64,000 nt of DNA, taken from positions 62,001-126,000 of the forward strand of contig MPDB01000005.1 of the NCBI GenBank assembly GCA_001874155.1, written 5' to 3'. Shown one piece after another: positions 37,731-46,735 of the stretch. The position numbers were made by a program, and so were the translations under genes. Position 1 is the stretch's first letter, and every line of letters begins with the position of its first letter. This stretch comes from Vibrio sp. MedPE-SWchi (lineage in GTDB: Bacteria; Pseudomonadota; Gammaproteobacteria; Enterobacterales; Vibrionaceae). The notes beneath the pieces are model-generated. The model worked only from the letters and a program-made list of their open reading frames with translations. It was not told the DNA's origin and ran no database searches.

Positions 37731-40304
37731 CTAGAACAGCTCTTCACCGCCTGAATTTGAATAGATCGTATCGCCAATCGACTCTTCCACATATTCCGTG
37801 GGCTCGGTCCCTTCTAAGAAGTATTCAAACATCGAGCTAGAATCAAATTTGTTGGTCAGTAAGCCTGAATCTCGGTCAATTCGAACTCGCACGATATTAC
37901 TCGGTATTTGCTTCGACTGTGCAGGTATACCATCTAGGGCCACTTGCATAAAGTTAACCCAAGCGGGTTGAGCCGTTTTAGCACCGGCTTCACCACCGGT
38001 AATCTGGTTTTTACCGAGGTTTTTGTTCGCAGTTGTCTTACCAAGCTTACGGTTGTGGTTGTCAAAACCAACCCAAGAGATTGCGACCATACCTGGGCCA
38101 TAGCCGTTGTACCACGCGTCTTTTGAGTCGTTGGTTGTTCCTGTTTTACCACCAATATCGCGGCGTTTAAGCGGCTGAGCACGCCAACCAGTACCATTCC
38201 ACCCCGTTCCTTCTCGCCAGTTACCACCGCCCCAAACGTTGCTGTACATCATTTCACGCATCAAGAATGCAGTTTGCTCAGAGAGAACTTGTGGCGCGTA
38301 TTGAACGTCGGCATCAACGTCTTGCTCCATAAACTCATTATCATCGATGGTGACGGCTGTCTGAGCGTCACAATCTTGGCGACAGATCTCTTTTGGCGTC
38401 GCTTGCCACTCAAGGTCGCCGAATCGAGTTTCGACACGGCTAATGTAGAAAGGATCAACATAATAACCGCCATTGGCAAAGACGGAGTAACCTTGCGCCA
38501 TTTTCACGGGTGTTAAGCTGCCCGCACCTAGCGCGATGGTTTCAGAGCGAGGCAGTTCGTCAATCTCAAAACCAAAGCGTGTGAGGTAGTCTCGAGTATC
38601 GTCTAAACCAACCGCACGCAATACACGCACGGCCATCACGTTTTTAGACGTTGCTAAGCCGATACGTACGCGAGTTGGACCAATGTAAGTCGGTGGAGAG
38701 TTGCGTGGTCGCCATGCTGTGCCTTGGCTTTTGTCCCACTGGTTAATCGGTGCATCGTTGATCAGCGTCGCCAGTGTCATGCCGTCATCCATTGCTGCAG
38801 CATAAATAAATGGTTTAATACTAGAACCAACCTGACGTACCGATTGTGTTGCACGGTTGAACTTGTTGTGAACAAAATTGAAGCCGCCAACTAATGACAT
38901 GACGGCACCATTTTCCGGGTTCATGGCAACAAATGCTGTATTGGCTTCAGGCACCTGGCTAAGTCGCCAAATTGTCTTTACAGCGGCCATGTCAGCGTTA
39001 ACTTCTTCGCCTAGTTCACTGTCGATGGTTTCAGCGGTTGCTGTTGTTTCGGACTCTGGCTGTTTAACCTCGCGAACCCATACCAGCTCACCAACGGTTG
39101 CAATCTCACGGGCATTTTGTGGTTCTTTACCCTGACGATCATCATTAATGAACGGGCGTGCCCATTTCATTTCTTCCCATTCTATCGATTGATTTCCACG
39201 GCCTTTCACTTCGACACTGATGGTGTTTTCACCGATGCCAACTACAACAGCCGGCCTAAGCGAACCGTAGATAGGTTGTGAGCGTAAGTAGCGAGTGATC
39301 TCGTCAACAGAGAGGGGAGCTTCGCCTTCATTCCAAGCCGTTTGTGTCGGCTTACGGTAACCATGTCGCTCATCGTATGCGATAAGGTTTTCAATCGCGG
39401 CTGTATTTGCGGCTTTTTGAAGTTTGGAGTCTACGGTAGTGTAGATGCTCATCCCTTGTGTATAAGCGGCTTCACCGTATTGCTCAACCATCCAAGCTCG
39501 CGCTAACTCGGCGACATAAGGCGCTCTAAGCTCGATTTCAGCACTGTGGTAGCGTGATTCAATCTCTTCCGCGCGGGCTTCATCAAACTCTGACTGAGAG
39601 ATGTAGTTCTCGTCTAGCATACGGCGCAGTACCACGTTGCGGCGGTGTGTTGCTCGCTCTAGAGAGTAGATTGGGTTCATGGTCGAAGGTGCCTTTGGCA
39701 TCCCCGCCAATGTGGCTAACTCACTCAGTGTTAACTCATTTAATTCATGACCGAAATAGGTTTGAGCAGCTGCGCCAAAGCCGTATGAACGGTAACCCAA
39801 GAAGATTTTATTCACGTATAGCTGAAGGATTTCTTCCTTACTCATGGACTGTTCAATGCGAATAGCGAGAAAAATCTCTTTGATTTTTCGCATGATCTTC
39901 TTTTCGTTAGATAGGAAGAAGTTACGGGCAAGTTGCTGAGTAATCGTACTCGCACCCTGTTTTGCTGACCCCGACATGGCAACGACCACAGCAGCACGAG
40001 CAATACCAATTGGGTCAATACCATAGTGGCTGTAAAAACGGCTATCTTCCGTTGCTATCAACGCATCGATGAGGTGCTGCGGAATGTCGTCATACTCGAC
40101 GGGTGTTCGGCGTTTCTCACCAAACTGAGCAATCAGTTTTCCGTCTTGGCTATACACCTGCATCGGTGCTTCAAGTTCAACATGTCTCAGCTCTTGAACG
40201 TCTGGCAGGTCAGGCTTTACGTAAAAGTAGAAGCCAATGATCGTACCGACCCCAAGAATTATGCAAAACAATGTGAATATAAATAGTCGCTTTATGAACT
40301 TCAC
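37731..40304 (-). CDS. mrcA: Penicillin-binding protein 1A
   Basis: PBP1A is a bifunctional class A enzyme that polymerises and crosslinks peptidoglycan. The 857-residue protein has an N-terminal membrane anchor (about 9-29), a glycosyltransferase domain (ATEDSRFYSHYGID, GASTITQQLARN), an oligosaccharide-binding insert of about 100 residues, and a transpeptidase domain (SSIKPF with the catalytic Ser, SKN, and KTGTT). It is divergent from pilM. Confidence 0.96.
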   Translation of the reverse strand: MKFIKRLFIFTLFCIILGVGTIIGFYFYVKPDLPDVQELRHVELEAPMQVYSQDGKLIAQFGEKRRTPVEYDDIPQHLIDALIATEDSRFYSHYGIDPIGIARAAVVVAMSGSAKQGASTITQQLARNFFLSNEKKIMRKIKEIFLAIRIEQSMSKEEILQLYVNKIFLGYRSYGFGAAAQTYFGHELNELTLSELATLAGMPKAPSTMNPIYSLERATHRRNVVLRRMLDENYISQSEFDEARAEEIESRYHSAEIELRAPYVAELARAWMVEQYGEAAYTQGMSIYTTVDSKLQKAANTAAIENLIAYDERHGYRKPTQTAWNEGEAPLSVDEITRYLRSQPIYGSLRPAVVVGIGENTISVEVKGRGNQSIEWEEMKWARPFINDDRQGKEPQNAREIATVGELVWVREVKQPESETTATAETIDSELGEEVNADMAAVKTIWRLSQVPEANTAFVAMNPENGAVMSLVGGFNFVHNKFNRATQSVRQVGSSIKPFIYAAAMDDGMTLATLINDAPINQWDKSQGTAWRPRNSPPTYIGPTRVRIGLATSKNVMAVRVLRAVGLDDTRDYLTRFGFEIDELPRSETIALGAGSLTPVKMAQGYSVFANGGYYVDPFYISRVETRFGDLEWQATPKEICRQDCDAQTAVTIDDNEFMEQDVDADVQYAPQVLSEQTAFLMREMMYSNVWGGGNWREGTGWNGTGWRAQPLKRRDIGGKTGTTNDSKDAWYNGYGPGMVAISWVGFDNHNRKLGKTTANKNLGKNQITGGEAGAKTAQPAWVNFMQVALDGIPAQSKQIPSNIVRVRIDRDSGLLTNKFDSSSMFEYFLEGTEPTEYVEESIGDTIYSNSGGEELF

Positions 40305-40444
40305 CGAAGAATCCCTGATTAGTAGAGGTAGCCAAAGTGCAACCCCTTGTATTCTAAAATAAAAATAACTCGTATTTTAAATGACGGTGCTAAGGCTAGC
40401 AACGACATCTATTGGTCATGAATAGAGTCACTGGAGCAAAACAC

Positions 40445-41443
40445 ATGGGTAAATCGTTAATAACTGGTATAGATATTGGGCACTATAGTATTAAAGCCGT
40501 AGTTGTAAAGCCAGTGAGTGGAGGCTTTTCGCTCGTAAGTTTTAAAGAATTGCCCGTTTCTTCCGGTGTATTCTCTGACAATCACACCGTTAATTATCAA
40601 GAAATTGTAAAGAAACTAAAAGAACTAAGAAAGGCGCTGCCTTTATTTAGCCGCCGAGTTGCTATCACCATTCCTGATAGTGCCGTGATCAGTAAAGTGC
40701 TTCAGGTTGAGAGAGAACTTGATGAGCGCGAAACAGAGTTTGCCATATACCAAGCTTTTTCTCTTCAATCCCCTTTTCCAGTAGAGGAACTGAGCCTCGA
40801 CTACATTCGCACCGACCGTGAGAGCAAAACGCCGACTGTTGCTTATCAAGTATATGCGACAAAAAAAGAAGTGGTAGAGAGCCGCTTGAATGCGGTTAAA
40901 AAAGCGGGCTTTGCTCCCATTGTTTGTGATGTACATGCGCATAGCTTAGTGAGCACTTGGCAATTAGCCGCCCACAAAACAAATCGTCGAGATTGGTTAC
41001 TGGTTGATGTCGGCTATTCCCAGACCCTACTGTGTATGGATTTTCCTAATCGAGCCCCTTTTTGCAAAGAGATTGCCCTTGGTACTAGCTTCATGGAGCA
41101 AGAATCTTCATCAATGGATTCGTTGATTGAAAACAAGCATGACCAGTTTGTGCAACTCATGATTGAGCGCATTCAAAGGCAGATACAAATGTTGCTGTCG
41201 GTCAACGAGTTGAAATCAGTGGGGGGAATATGGCTGTCTGGTGGCGGGGCGTCAACGATCATGCTGCTAGAAGAGATGGAACGCCGATTGAACATTGAAT
41301 GTAAGGTTCTCAATCCATTAAGTTTGTTTGAGCAGACATCGGTGAAGAAAAACGCTCGACGTAAGGATCTGCACAGTTTTAGCTCCGCCGCGGGTATTGC
41401 GATTCGAGCCAATGATTGGTTGGAGGCAAATCATGCTTCATAA
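40445..41443 (+). CDS. pilM: Type IV pilus assembly ATPase-like protein PilM
   Basis: PilM is an actin-like cytoplasmic protein that binds PilN at the inner membrane. The product is 332 residues from the ATG at 40445 (GGAG upstream); an in-frame TTG at 40412 is rejected. It has the actin-fold phosphate loops (GIDIGHYSIKAV, then DVGYSQTLL and GIWLSGGGAS). The gene overlaps pilN by 11 bp. In Vibrio this is the first gene of the pilMNOPQ operon, which is needed for type IV pili and DNA uptake. Confidence 0.93.
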   Translation: MGKSLITGIDIGHYSIKAVVVKPVSGGFSLVSFKELPVSSGVFSDNHTVNYQEIVKKLKELRKALPLFSRRVAITIPDSAVISKVLQVERELDERETEFAIYQAFSLQSPFPVEELSLDYIRTDRESKTPTVAYQVYATKKEVVESRLNAVKKAGFAPIVCDVHAHSLVSTWQLAAHKTNRRDWLLVDVGYSQTLLCMDFPNRAPFCKEIALGTSFMEQESSSMDSLIENKHDQFVQLMIERIQRQIQMLLSVNELKSVGGIWLSGGGASTIMLLEEMERRLNIECKVLNPLSLFEQTSVKKNARRKDLHSFSSAAGIAIRANDWLEANHAS

Positions 41444-42068
41444 CATCAACCTGCTTCCCTGGAGAGAACACAAGCGTGAACAGCATAAGAAGCGATTTCT
41501 TAACCTGGTTGTGCTGGCTTTGATGGTTTCCTTTCTTATCCAATACCTGATTGGGTGGTATTTCAGCAATCAACTTACCCAGCAGCAGGGGCGTATTAAT
41601 TATTTCACACGCTACATTGAACAGCTGGATAGACAAATTGATGAATTAAAACTGACGGAGCTAGACCATGCTGCTCTACTCACCCGTTTATCCGTCGTCG
41701 AAAAGCTTCAGACCTCTCGAAATAAAAGCACTGACTTTATGATTGAGATTCAAAAGCTTGTGCCTGATGGCGTCTACGTCGACAAAATTAGAATTAACGG
41801 CAATGCGATAGAGATGAGAGGGTTCAGTGATAGTACCGCTCATCTGGCGACCATGCTCGACAACCTCGAAAAATCCACATTTCTAGCTGATGTAGAGATG
41901 CACTCTATTGTTCATGACCAGAAACGTTTTGGTCATGACTTCGATACCTTTGAGGTCTCATTTCGAATCGCTGAGCAGGAAGAGCTTTCCTCCAGAAAAA
42001 GCATAGAGCTAGGGCGTGCACCGAATGCATCAGGGGTGGCGATGAAGCAAGGGAGGGCACATGGTTAA
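41433..42068 (+). CDS. pilN: Type IV pilus inner-membrane protein PilN
   Basis: PilN binds PilM through the start of its sequence and pairs with PilO in the periplasm. From the ATG at 41433, with TGGAGG 7 bp upstream, the product is 211 residues. It begins MLHNINLLPWRE (the conserved INLLPWR PilM-binding motif), followed by a basic patch, a membrane helix (about 25-45) and a coiled coil. The upstream in-frame start would overlap pilM further and lacks support. Confidence 0.93.
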   Translation: MLHNINLLPWREHKREQHKKRFLNLVVLALMVSFLIQYLIGWYFSNQLTQQQGRINYFTRYIEQLDRQIDELKLTELDHAALLTRLSVVEKLQTSRNKSTDFMIEIQKLVPDGVYVDKIRINGNAIEMRGFSDSTAHLATMLDNLEKSTFLADVEMHSIVHDQKRFGHDFDTFEVSFRIAEQEELSSRKSIELGRAPNASGVAMKQGRAHG

Positions 42069-42651
42069 TTTTCAAGAACTTGAACTCGATGAAATTTCCG
42101 AATGGCCTTTAGTGCCACAGTTAATGGCGCTGGTTGTGCTTGTTTTGCTACTTCAAGCCGCGGGAGGTTGGTTCTATGTGATGCCTAAGCAAGAGCGCCT
42201 AGATTCACTAAAACAACAAGAAGAGACATTAAAGTCAACACTCCGAATTAAAGCTCATAAGGTCGCGACGTTACCCAAACTACGAGGCCAACTTGATGAA
42301 CTTCAGGAGCGCTATGACTACCTTATGCGTCAGCTACCTGAGCAGAAAGAGCTTGCTAGCATGCTGGCCTCGGTTAATGAATTTGGCTTAAAGAATAAGC
42401 TGACATTTACTCGAATTGGGTGGGGTGAAAAGCAAAATCAGGAATTCCTCTACCGATTGCCCCTCAATATCGAATTGACGGGCAGTTACAGCGATATTGG
42501 TCAGTTTTCAGAAGATATCGCCAGTTTAGCGCGGATAATTGTACTGGAAGATATTGAGTGGCAGCGCATCAGTAAAGAGAGCAGCACGCTGCACTTTCGA
42601 GTTCGTGCGTACACCTATCAGTTTAAAGCGGAGGTGAGTGATGAAGGTTAA
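42061..42651 (+). CDS. pilO: Type IV pilus inner-membrane protein PilO
   Basis: PilO forms the inner-membrane periplasmic complex with PilN. The 196-residue protein has a short cytoplasmic start, a membrane helix near 22-38, a coiled coil (MRQLPEQKELASML) and a ferredoxin-like C-terminal domain. It starts 8 bp inside the end of pilN and ends 11 bp inside pilP, a sign of tight coupling. Confidence 0.92.
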   Translation: MVNFQELELDEISEWPLVPQLMALVVLVLLLQAAGGWFYVMPKQERLDSLKQQEETLKSTLRIKAHKVATLPKLRGQLDELQERYDYLMRQLPEQKELASMLASVNEFGLKNKLTFTRIGWGEKQNQEFLYRLPLNIELTGSYSDIGQFSEDIASLARIIVLEDIEWQRISKESSTLHFRVRAYTYQFKAEVSDEG

Positions 42652-43156
42652 GGCATTTGTTCCCTTGTTAATCGGTTCTCTGCTCGTTGGTTGTAACGCT
42701 AATCAAGATTCCGTCGATGAGTTTGTATCTCGTGTGGAATCTCAAGCTCGGAAAGAGGTTCAGCATCTTGCTCCGCTTATTAAATTTCAAGCGTCGGCTT
42801 ACCAAGCGGATGGCTTACGTGAGCCCTTTGTTGTCCCAACATTCGTTCGAGTGCAAGAGCAGGCCATTGTGAAGAAAGACTGTTGGCAGCCCAGTAAACG
42901 CTCTAAGTCCGGACAACTTGAACGCTACCCAATCAGCAAGCTCAGACTTAAAGGCGTAATGGGCAGTTCTGAACAGGTATCCGCCTTGATTCAAACACCA
43001 TCAGGTCAGGTCGTGAAGGTAGGGAAGGGCCAGTTTATTGGCCTTAATAACGGACGAGTGACTCGAGTGACTCCCAAGTACCTGTTGATCAATGAAACCC
43101 TGCCTGATGGGCTCGGTTGTTGGAGCAAGCGAAACGTCAGACTTGCCCTTAAATAG
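42641..43156 (+). CDS. pilP: Type IV pilus lipoprotein PilP
   Basis: PilP is an inner-membrane lipoprotein that links PilNO to the PilQ secretin. From the ATG at 42641 (GAGG at 42631) it is 171 residues with a signal peptide ending in the lipobox Leu-Val-Gly-Cys (Cys18). The C-terminal domain has LKGVMGSSEQVSALIQTP and VGKGQFIGLNNGRV, known landmarks of PilP. Confidence 0.94.
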   Translation: MKVKAFVPLLIGSLLVGCNANQDSVDEFVSRVESQARKEVQHLAPLIKFQASAYQADGLREPFVVPTFVRVQEQAIVKKDCWQPSKRSKSGQLERYPISKLRLKGVMGSSEQVSALIQTPSGQVVKVGKGQFIGLNNGRVTRVTPKYLLINETLPDGLGCWSKRNVRLALK

Positions 43157-43182
43157 AATTTTAATGTTTTTGAGATATCACC

Positions 43183-44892
43183 ATGATTAAAGGATTAACC
43201 ATAACAATGACCATCGTTTCTAATCGGCTTTTTTGGAGTTTGTTCGCTCTTGTTGTACTGACCGTTTCGGCTTCATACAGTGCTCGAACTTTCGCCGCAG
43301 ATACTAATCAACTATCCAGTATTGATTTTCGAGTAGACAGTGAAAAAAACGCTCGACTGCTGGTTGAGCTAGCGTCGAGCACCTCTGTTGTTGATGTGCA
43401 AAAGGTTCAAGAAGGATTGAGTATCGAATTATTGAAGACCAACGTTAGTGACGATCAGATTAATTTACTTGATGTTAAAGACTTCGCGACCTCTGTTGAA
43501 AGTGTTGAGGTGTTTCGTAAAGGGGCGAGCACCCTATTGTTGGCAAGTATCACTGGTGAATACGATTATGACTACAAGTTAGAAGGGCGTTCACTAGAGG
43601 TGATCATAACGAGAAAGGTCGAAGAGAAAGAAGAGCAGGCCCCGTCACTTCTTGAAAAAGAGGGAAAGCTCATCTCTATCAACTTTCAAGATATCCCTAT
43701 TCGAAACGTGTTGCAGCTGATTGCGGATTACAATGAGTTTAATCTTGTGGTGTCTGATTCCGTGTCGGGTAACTTGACGTTGCGTCTCGACGGTACGCCT
43801 TGGCAGCAAGTGTTGGATATTATTCTGCAGGTAAAAGGTTTAGATAAGCGTGTCGACGGCAATGTGATTCTTGTCGCTCCGGCGGCAGAGTTGGACTTAA
43901 TGGAACAACAGAAGTTAGAAAAAGCGCGCTTAACGGAAGAGCTTGGCGATCTCTCCTCAGACATTATCAAGGTTAACTTTGCAAAAGCGTCTGACATTGC
44001 CGAGATGATTGGCGGAGATGGCGCGATCAGTATGCTCTCTGAACGAGGCTCTATTAGCATTGACGAACGAACAAATTCGCTGTTGCTAAGAGAGTTACCA
44101 GACAACATTGAGGTTATTCGTGATATCGTTGCTGCGCTCGATATACCCGTGAAGCAGGTTCAAATTGAAGCACGTATTGTGACCATTAATGAGGGTAATC
44201 TTGATGAACTCGGAGTCCGGTGGGGGTATAGCAATACTAATGGCGATAAAAAAATAGGCGCATCGATCGAAGGAAACAATAATTTGTCAACCCCTGTTAT
44301 AGATGACCTTCTTAACGTCAATTTAGGTGCAACAGCGGCGAACGCTTCATCCATTGCATTTCAAGTGGGTACATTGGGAGATGCGTTATTGGACCTGGAG
44401 CTTTCCGCACTGCAGCGAGAATCGAAAGCCGAAATTATTTCGAGCCCAAGGTTGATCACAACCAATAAAAAGCCCGCTTACATTGAACAGGGTACCGAGA
44501 TCCCTTATTTAGAGTCTTCTTCAAGTGGTGCAACAACGATAGCGTTTAAAAAGGCGGTATTGAGCCTTAAGGTGACACCACAAATTACGCCAGATAATCG
44601 ACTGGTTCTCGATTTAAGCGTGACGCAAGACCGGCCTGGTGAAGTGGTTAAAACCGGTACCGGTGAAGCTGTAGCCATCGATACTCAGAGAATCGGAACG
44701 CAAGTTTTGGTGAACAATGGCGAGACTGTCGTGCTCGGTGGCATCTATCAACACAGCACCACCAATTCTGTCGATAAGGTCCCTTTGCTCGGCGATATCC
44801 CGTTTTTAGGTGCGCTTTTTCGTCGAACATACGAGCAAAAAGGAAAAAGTGAATTGCTGATTTTCGTTACGCCTAAGGTCATTCTTCAGTAA
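43183..44892 (+). CDS. pilQ: Type IV pilus secretin PilQ
   Basis: PilQ is the outer-membrane ring through which pili and transforming DNA pass. The 569-residue product starts with a signal peptide (a later Met at 43207 could be the true start). An AMIN-like domain, a secretin N1 domain with KLISINFQDIPIRNVLQLIADY, and a C-terminal secretin domain with VQIEARIVTINE, LSALQRESKAEIISSPRLITTNKKPA and GEVVKTGTGEAVAIDTQ follow. It closes with a GIYQ...KVPLLGDIPFLGALFRR motif. Full length. Confidence 0.96.
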   Translation: MIKGLTITMTIVSNRLFWSLFALVVLTVSASYSARTFAADTNQLSSIDFRVDSEKNARLLVELASSTSVVDVQKVQEGLSIELLKTNVSDDQINLLDVKDFATSVESVEVFRKGASTLLLASITGEYDYDYKLEGRSLEVIITRKVEEKEEQAPSLLEKEGKLISINFQDIPIRNVLQLIADYNEFNLVVSDSVSGNLTLRLDGTPWQQVLDIILQVKGLDKRVDGNVILVAPAAELDLMEQQKLEKARLTEELGDLSSDIIKVNFAKASDIAEMIGGDGAISMLSERGSISIDERTNSLLLRELPDNIEVIRDIVAALDIPVKQVQIEARIVTINEGNLDELGVRWGYSNTNGDKKIGASIEGNNNLSTPVIDDLLNVNLGATAANASSIAFQVGTLGDALLDLELSALQRESKAEIISSPRLITTNKKPAYIEQGTEIPYLESSSSGATTIAFKKAVLSLKVTPQITPDNRLVLDLSVTQDRPGEVVKTGTGEAVAIDTQRIGTQVLVNNGETVVLGGIYQHSTTNSVDKVPLLGDIPFLGALFRRTYEQKGKSELLIFVTPKVILQ

Positions 44893-44994
44893 CAAAGTGA
44901 AAATAATAGCGATCTACACAAAATAAAGTTGCATTAGTGGCAGCAGATCTAGATAATTTCGGGTCTTATCACGAAACATCTGTGAGGAATAGGT

Positions 44995-45041
44995 GCCACA
45001 AGCAACTATAAGGCCTGAAAATATCAGGTTTCTCTTGTGGC
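44995..45041 (+). promoter_or_regulatory. Nested hairpin in the leader before aroK
   Basis: Outer pair GCCACAAG (44995-45002) with CTTGTGGC (45034-45041) and inner pair CCTGA (45014) with TCAGG (45024) make a stable nested structure. It lacks a T tract and ends 39 bp before the aroK ATG. It may be a leader element of aroKB-damX-dam or the 3' end of the pilQ message. Confidence 0.6.
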
Positions 45042-45080
45042 GATGTCATTGAATTAACGTTGTAAATTACTGCTAAAAAC

Positions 45081-45564
45081 ATGGCTGAGAAACGCAATAT
45101 TTTTCTTGTTGGCCCAATGGGCGCCGGCAAAAATGGAGTTTTTAGACTCAGATACAGTTATTGAAGAACGCACAGGTGCTGATATCGCATGGGTTTTTGA
45201 TGTAGAAGGCGAAGATGGCTTCCGTAAGCGTGAAGAGTCTGTCATCAATGATCTAACTGAACAGCAAGGCATCGTACTTGCCACTGGGGGCGGCTCTGTA
45301 AAGAGTAAGGATAACCGCAACCGTTTATCTGCACGAGGCATTGTTGTTTATCTTGAAACAACAATTGAAAAGCAGCTTGCGCGTACTAATCGCGACAAGA
45401 AGCGTCCTCTGCTACAAACCGACAATCCTAGAGATGTATTAGAATCTCTAGCGGGCGAGCGCAATGATCTCTACGAAGAAGTAGCGGATTATACGGTTCG
45501 TACCGATGACCAGAGTGCAAAAGTAGTAGCCAACCAGATCGTAAAAATGCTAGAAGAACGTTAA
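45081..45564 (+). pseudogene. aroK: Shikimate kinase, frameshifted by a deletion at the P-loop
   Basis: AroK phosphorylates shikimate. The gene starts at 45081 with a normal AroK N-terminus up to GPMGAGK (Walker A). It then changes frame and stops at 45164. The remaining protein, from Met-Glu-Phe-Leu-Asp-Ser-Asp on, is intact in another frame to 45564, with ATGGGSVKS and RPLLQTDNP. Compared with the usual AroK, the twelve residues after GAGK, starting Ser-Thr, are missing and 35 nt are lost. The P-loop Ser/Thr is gone, so restarting within the gene could not give an active enzyme. Either a pseudogene or a sequence error. Confidence 0.9.
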
Positions 45565-45589
45565 GTCGTTTTTTATCGGAGAGCAAACC

Positions 45590-46696
45590 ATGGAACGGAT
45601 TACGGTCAGTTTGGGCGAACGAAGCTACCCAATCTCTATTGGTGCCGGATTATTTAATAATTCGGCACAACTCTTTTCTTCTTATCTTGATCAAGAATTT
45701 TCTGCTCATCAGAAAGTGGTGGTTATCAGTAATGTAACCGTTGCACCGCTTTATGCGGATCAAATATTGGTGCAGTTTAAAGAACTTGGTTGTGATACCT
45801 CACTGTTGGAGTTGTCTGATGGTGAACAATACAAGAATCTCGATACCTTTAATCAAGTGATGAACTTCCTTCTGGAAGGGAATTACAGCCGCGATGTGGT
45901 GGTTGTTGCGCTTGGTGGTGGTGTCATTGGTGATCTTGTTGGATTCTCTGCTGCCTGTTATCAGCGTGGCGTTGATTTTATCCAAATTCCTACCACATTA
46001 CTTTCTCAAGTGGATTCCTCTGTTGGTGGTAAAACCGCAGTGAATCATCCATTGGGAAAAAATATGATTGGCGCGTTTTATCAACCTAAATCCGTCATCA
46101 TAGATACCGACTGTTTATCGACGCTGCCCGAGCGTGAGTTTGCAGCAGGCATTGCCGAGGTCATTAAATATGGCATCATTTATGATGAAGCCTTTTTTGA
46201 TTGGCTAGAAGCGAATTTAGATAAATTGTATGCGCTTGATAAAGAAGCACTTAATTACGCAATCTCTCGTTGCTGTGAAATCAAAGCTGAAGTTGTCGCT
46301 CAAGATGAAAAAGAGTCAGGCATTCGTGCATTATTGAATCTAGGTCATACATTTGGTCATGCCATTGAGGCTGAACTAGGGTATGGTAATTGGTTGCATG
46401 GGGAAGCAGTTGCATCCGGTACCGTGATGGCCGCGAAGACAGCGCAGTTACAGGGGCTTATCTCTGAACAGCAAGTTACGCGAATTATCTCTATACTGAA
46501 GAATGCTAAGTTGCCGGTTCATACACCAGAAAGCATGGTTTTTTCTGATTTTATGAAGCACATGATGAGAGATAAAAAAGTATTGGCTGGAGAACTACGT
46601 TTAGTGTTGCCAACCAGTATTGGTACCGCTGAAGTCGTTAAAGGTGTTCCTGAATCCGTTCTTGAGCAGGCCATTGATTTTTGTCGTAGCGTATAA
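45590..46696 (+). CDS. aroB: 3-dehydroquinate synthase
   Basis: AroB closes the DAHP ring to 3-dehydroquinate with NAD and a metal ion. The 368-residue protein shows [53 protein letters not shown] (NAD site), [18 protein letters not shown] with the Lys cluster, and [13 protein letters not shown] for metal. Normal length. A GGAG lies shortly before the ATG. Confidence 0.97.
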   Translation: MERITVSLGERSYPISIGAGLFNNSAQLFSSYLDQEFSAHQKVVVISNVTVAPLYADQILVQFKELGCDTSLLELSDGEQYKNLDTFNQVMNFLLEGNYSRDVVVVALGGGVIGDLVGFSAACYQRGVDFIQIPTTLLSQVDSSVGGKTAVNHPLGKNMIGAFYQPKSVIIDTDCLSTLPEREFAAGIAEVIKYGIIYDEAFFDWLEANLDKLYALDKEALNYAISRCCEIKAEVVAQDEKESGIRALLNLGHTFGHAIEAELGYGNWLHGEAVASGTVMAAKTAQLQGLISEQQVTRIISILKNAKLPVHTPESMVFSDFMKHMMRDKKVLAGELRLVLPTSIGTAEVVKGVPESVLEQAIDFCRSV

Positions 46697-46735
46697 TTTT
46701 ATTTATAGACAGTGAACTGTCAGTAGGACGGCTTA

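Noticed and set aside
45106..45564. Treating aroK as a shorter active gene starting at an in-frame TTG
   Set aside because: The frame from 45106 lacks the Walker A motif, and the true AroK N-terminus is plainly visible in the other frame from 45081.
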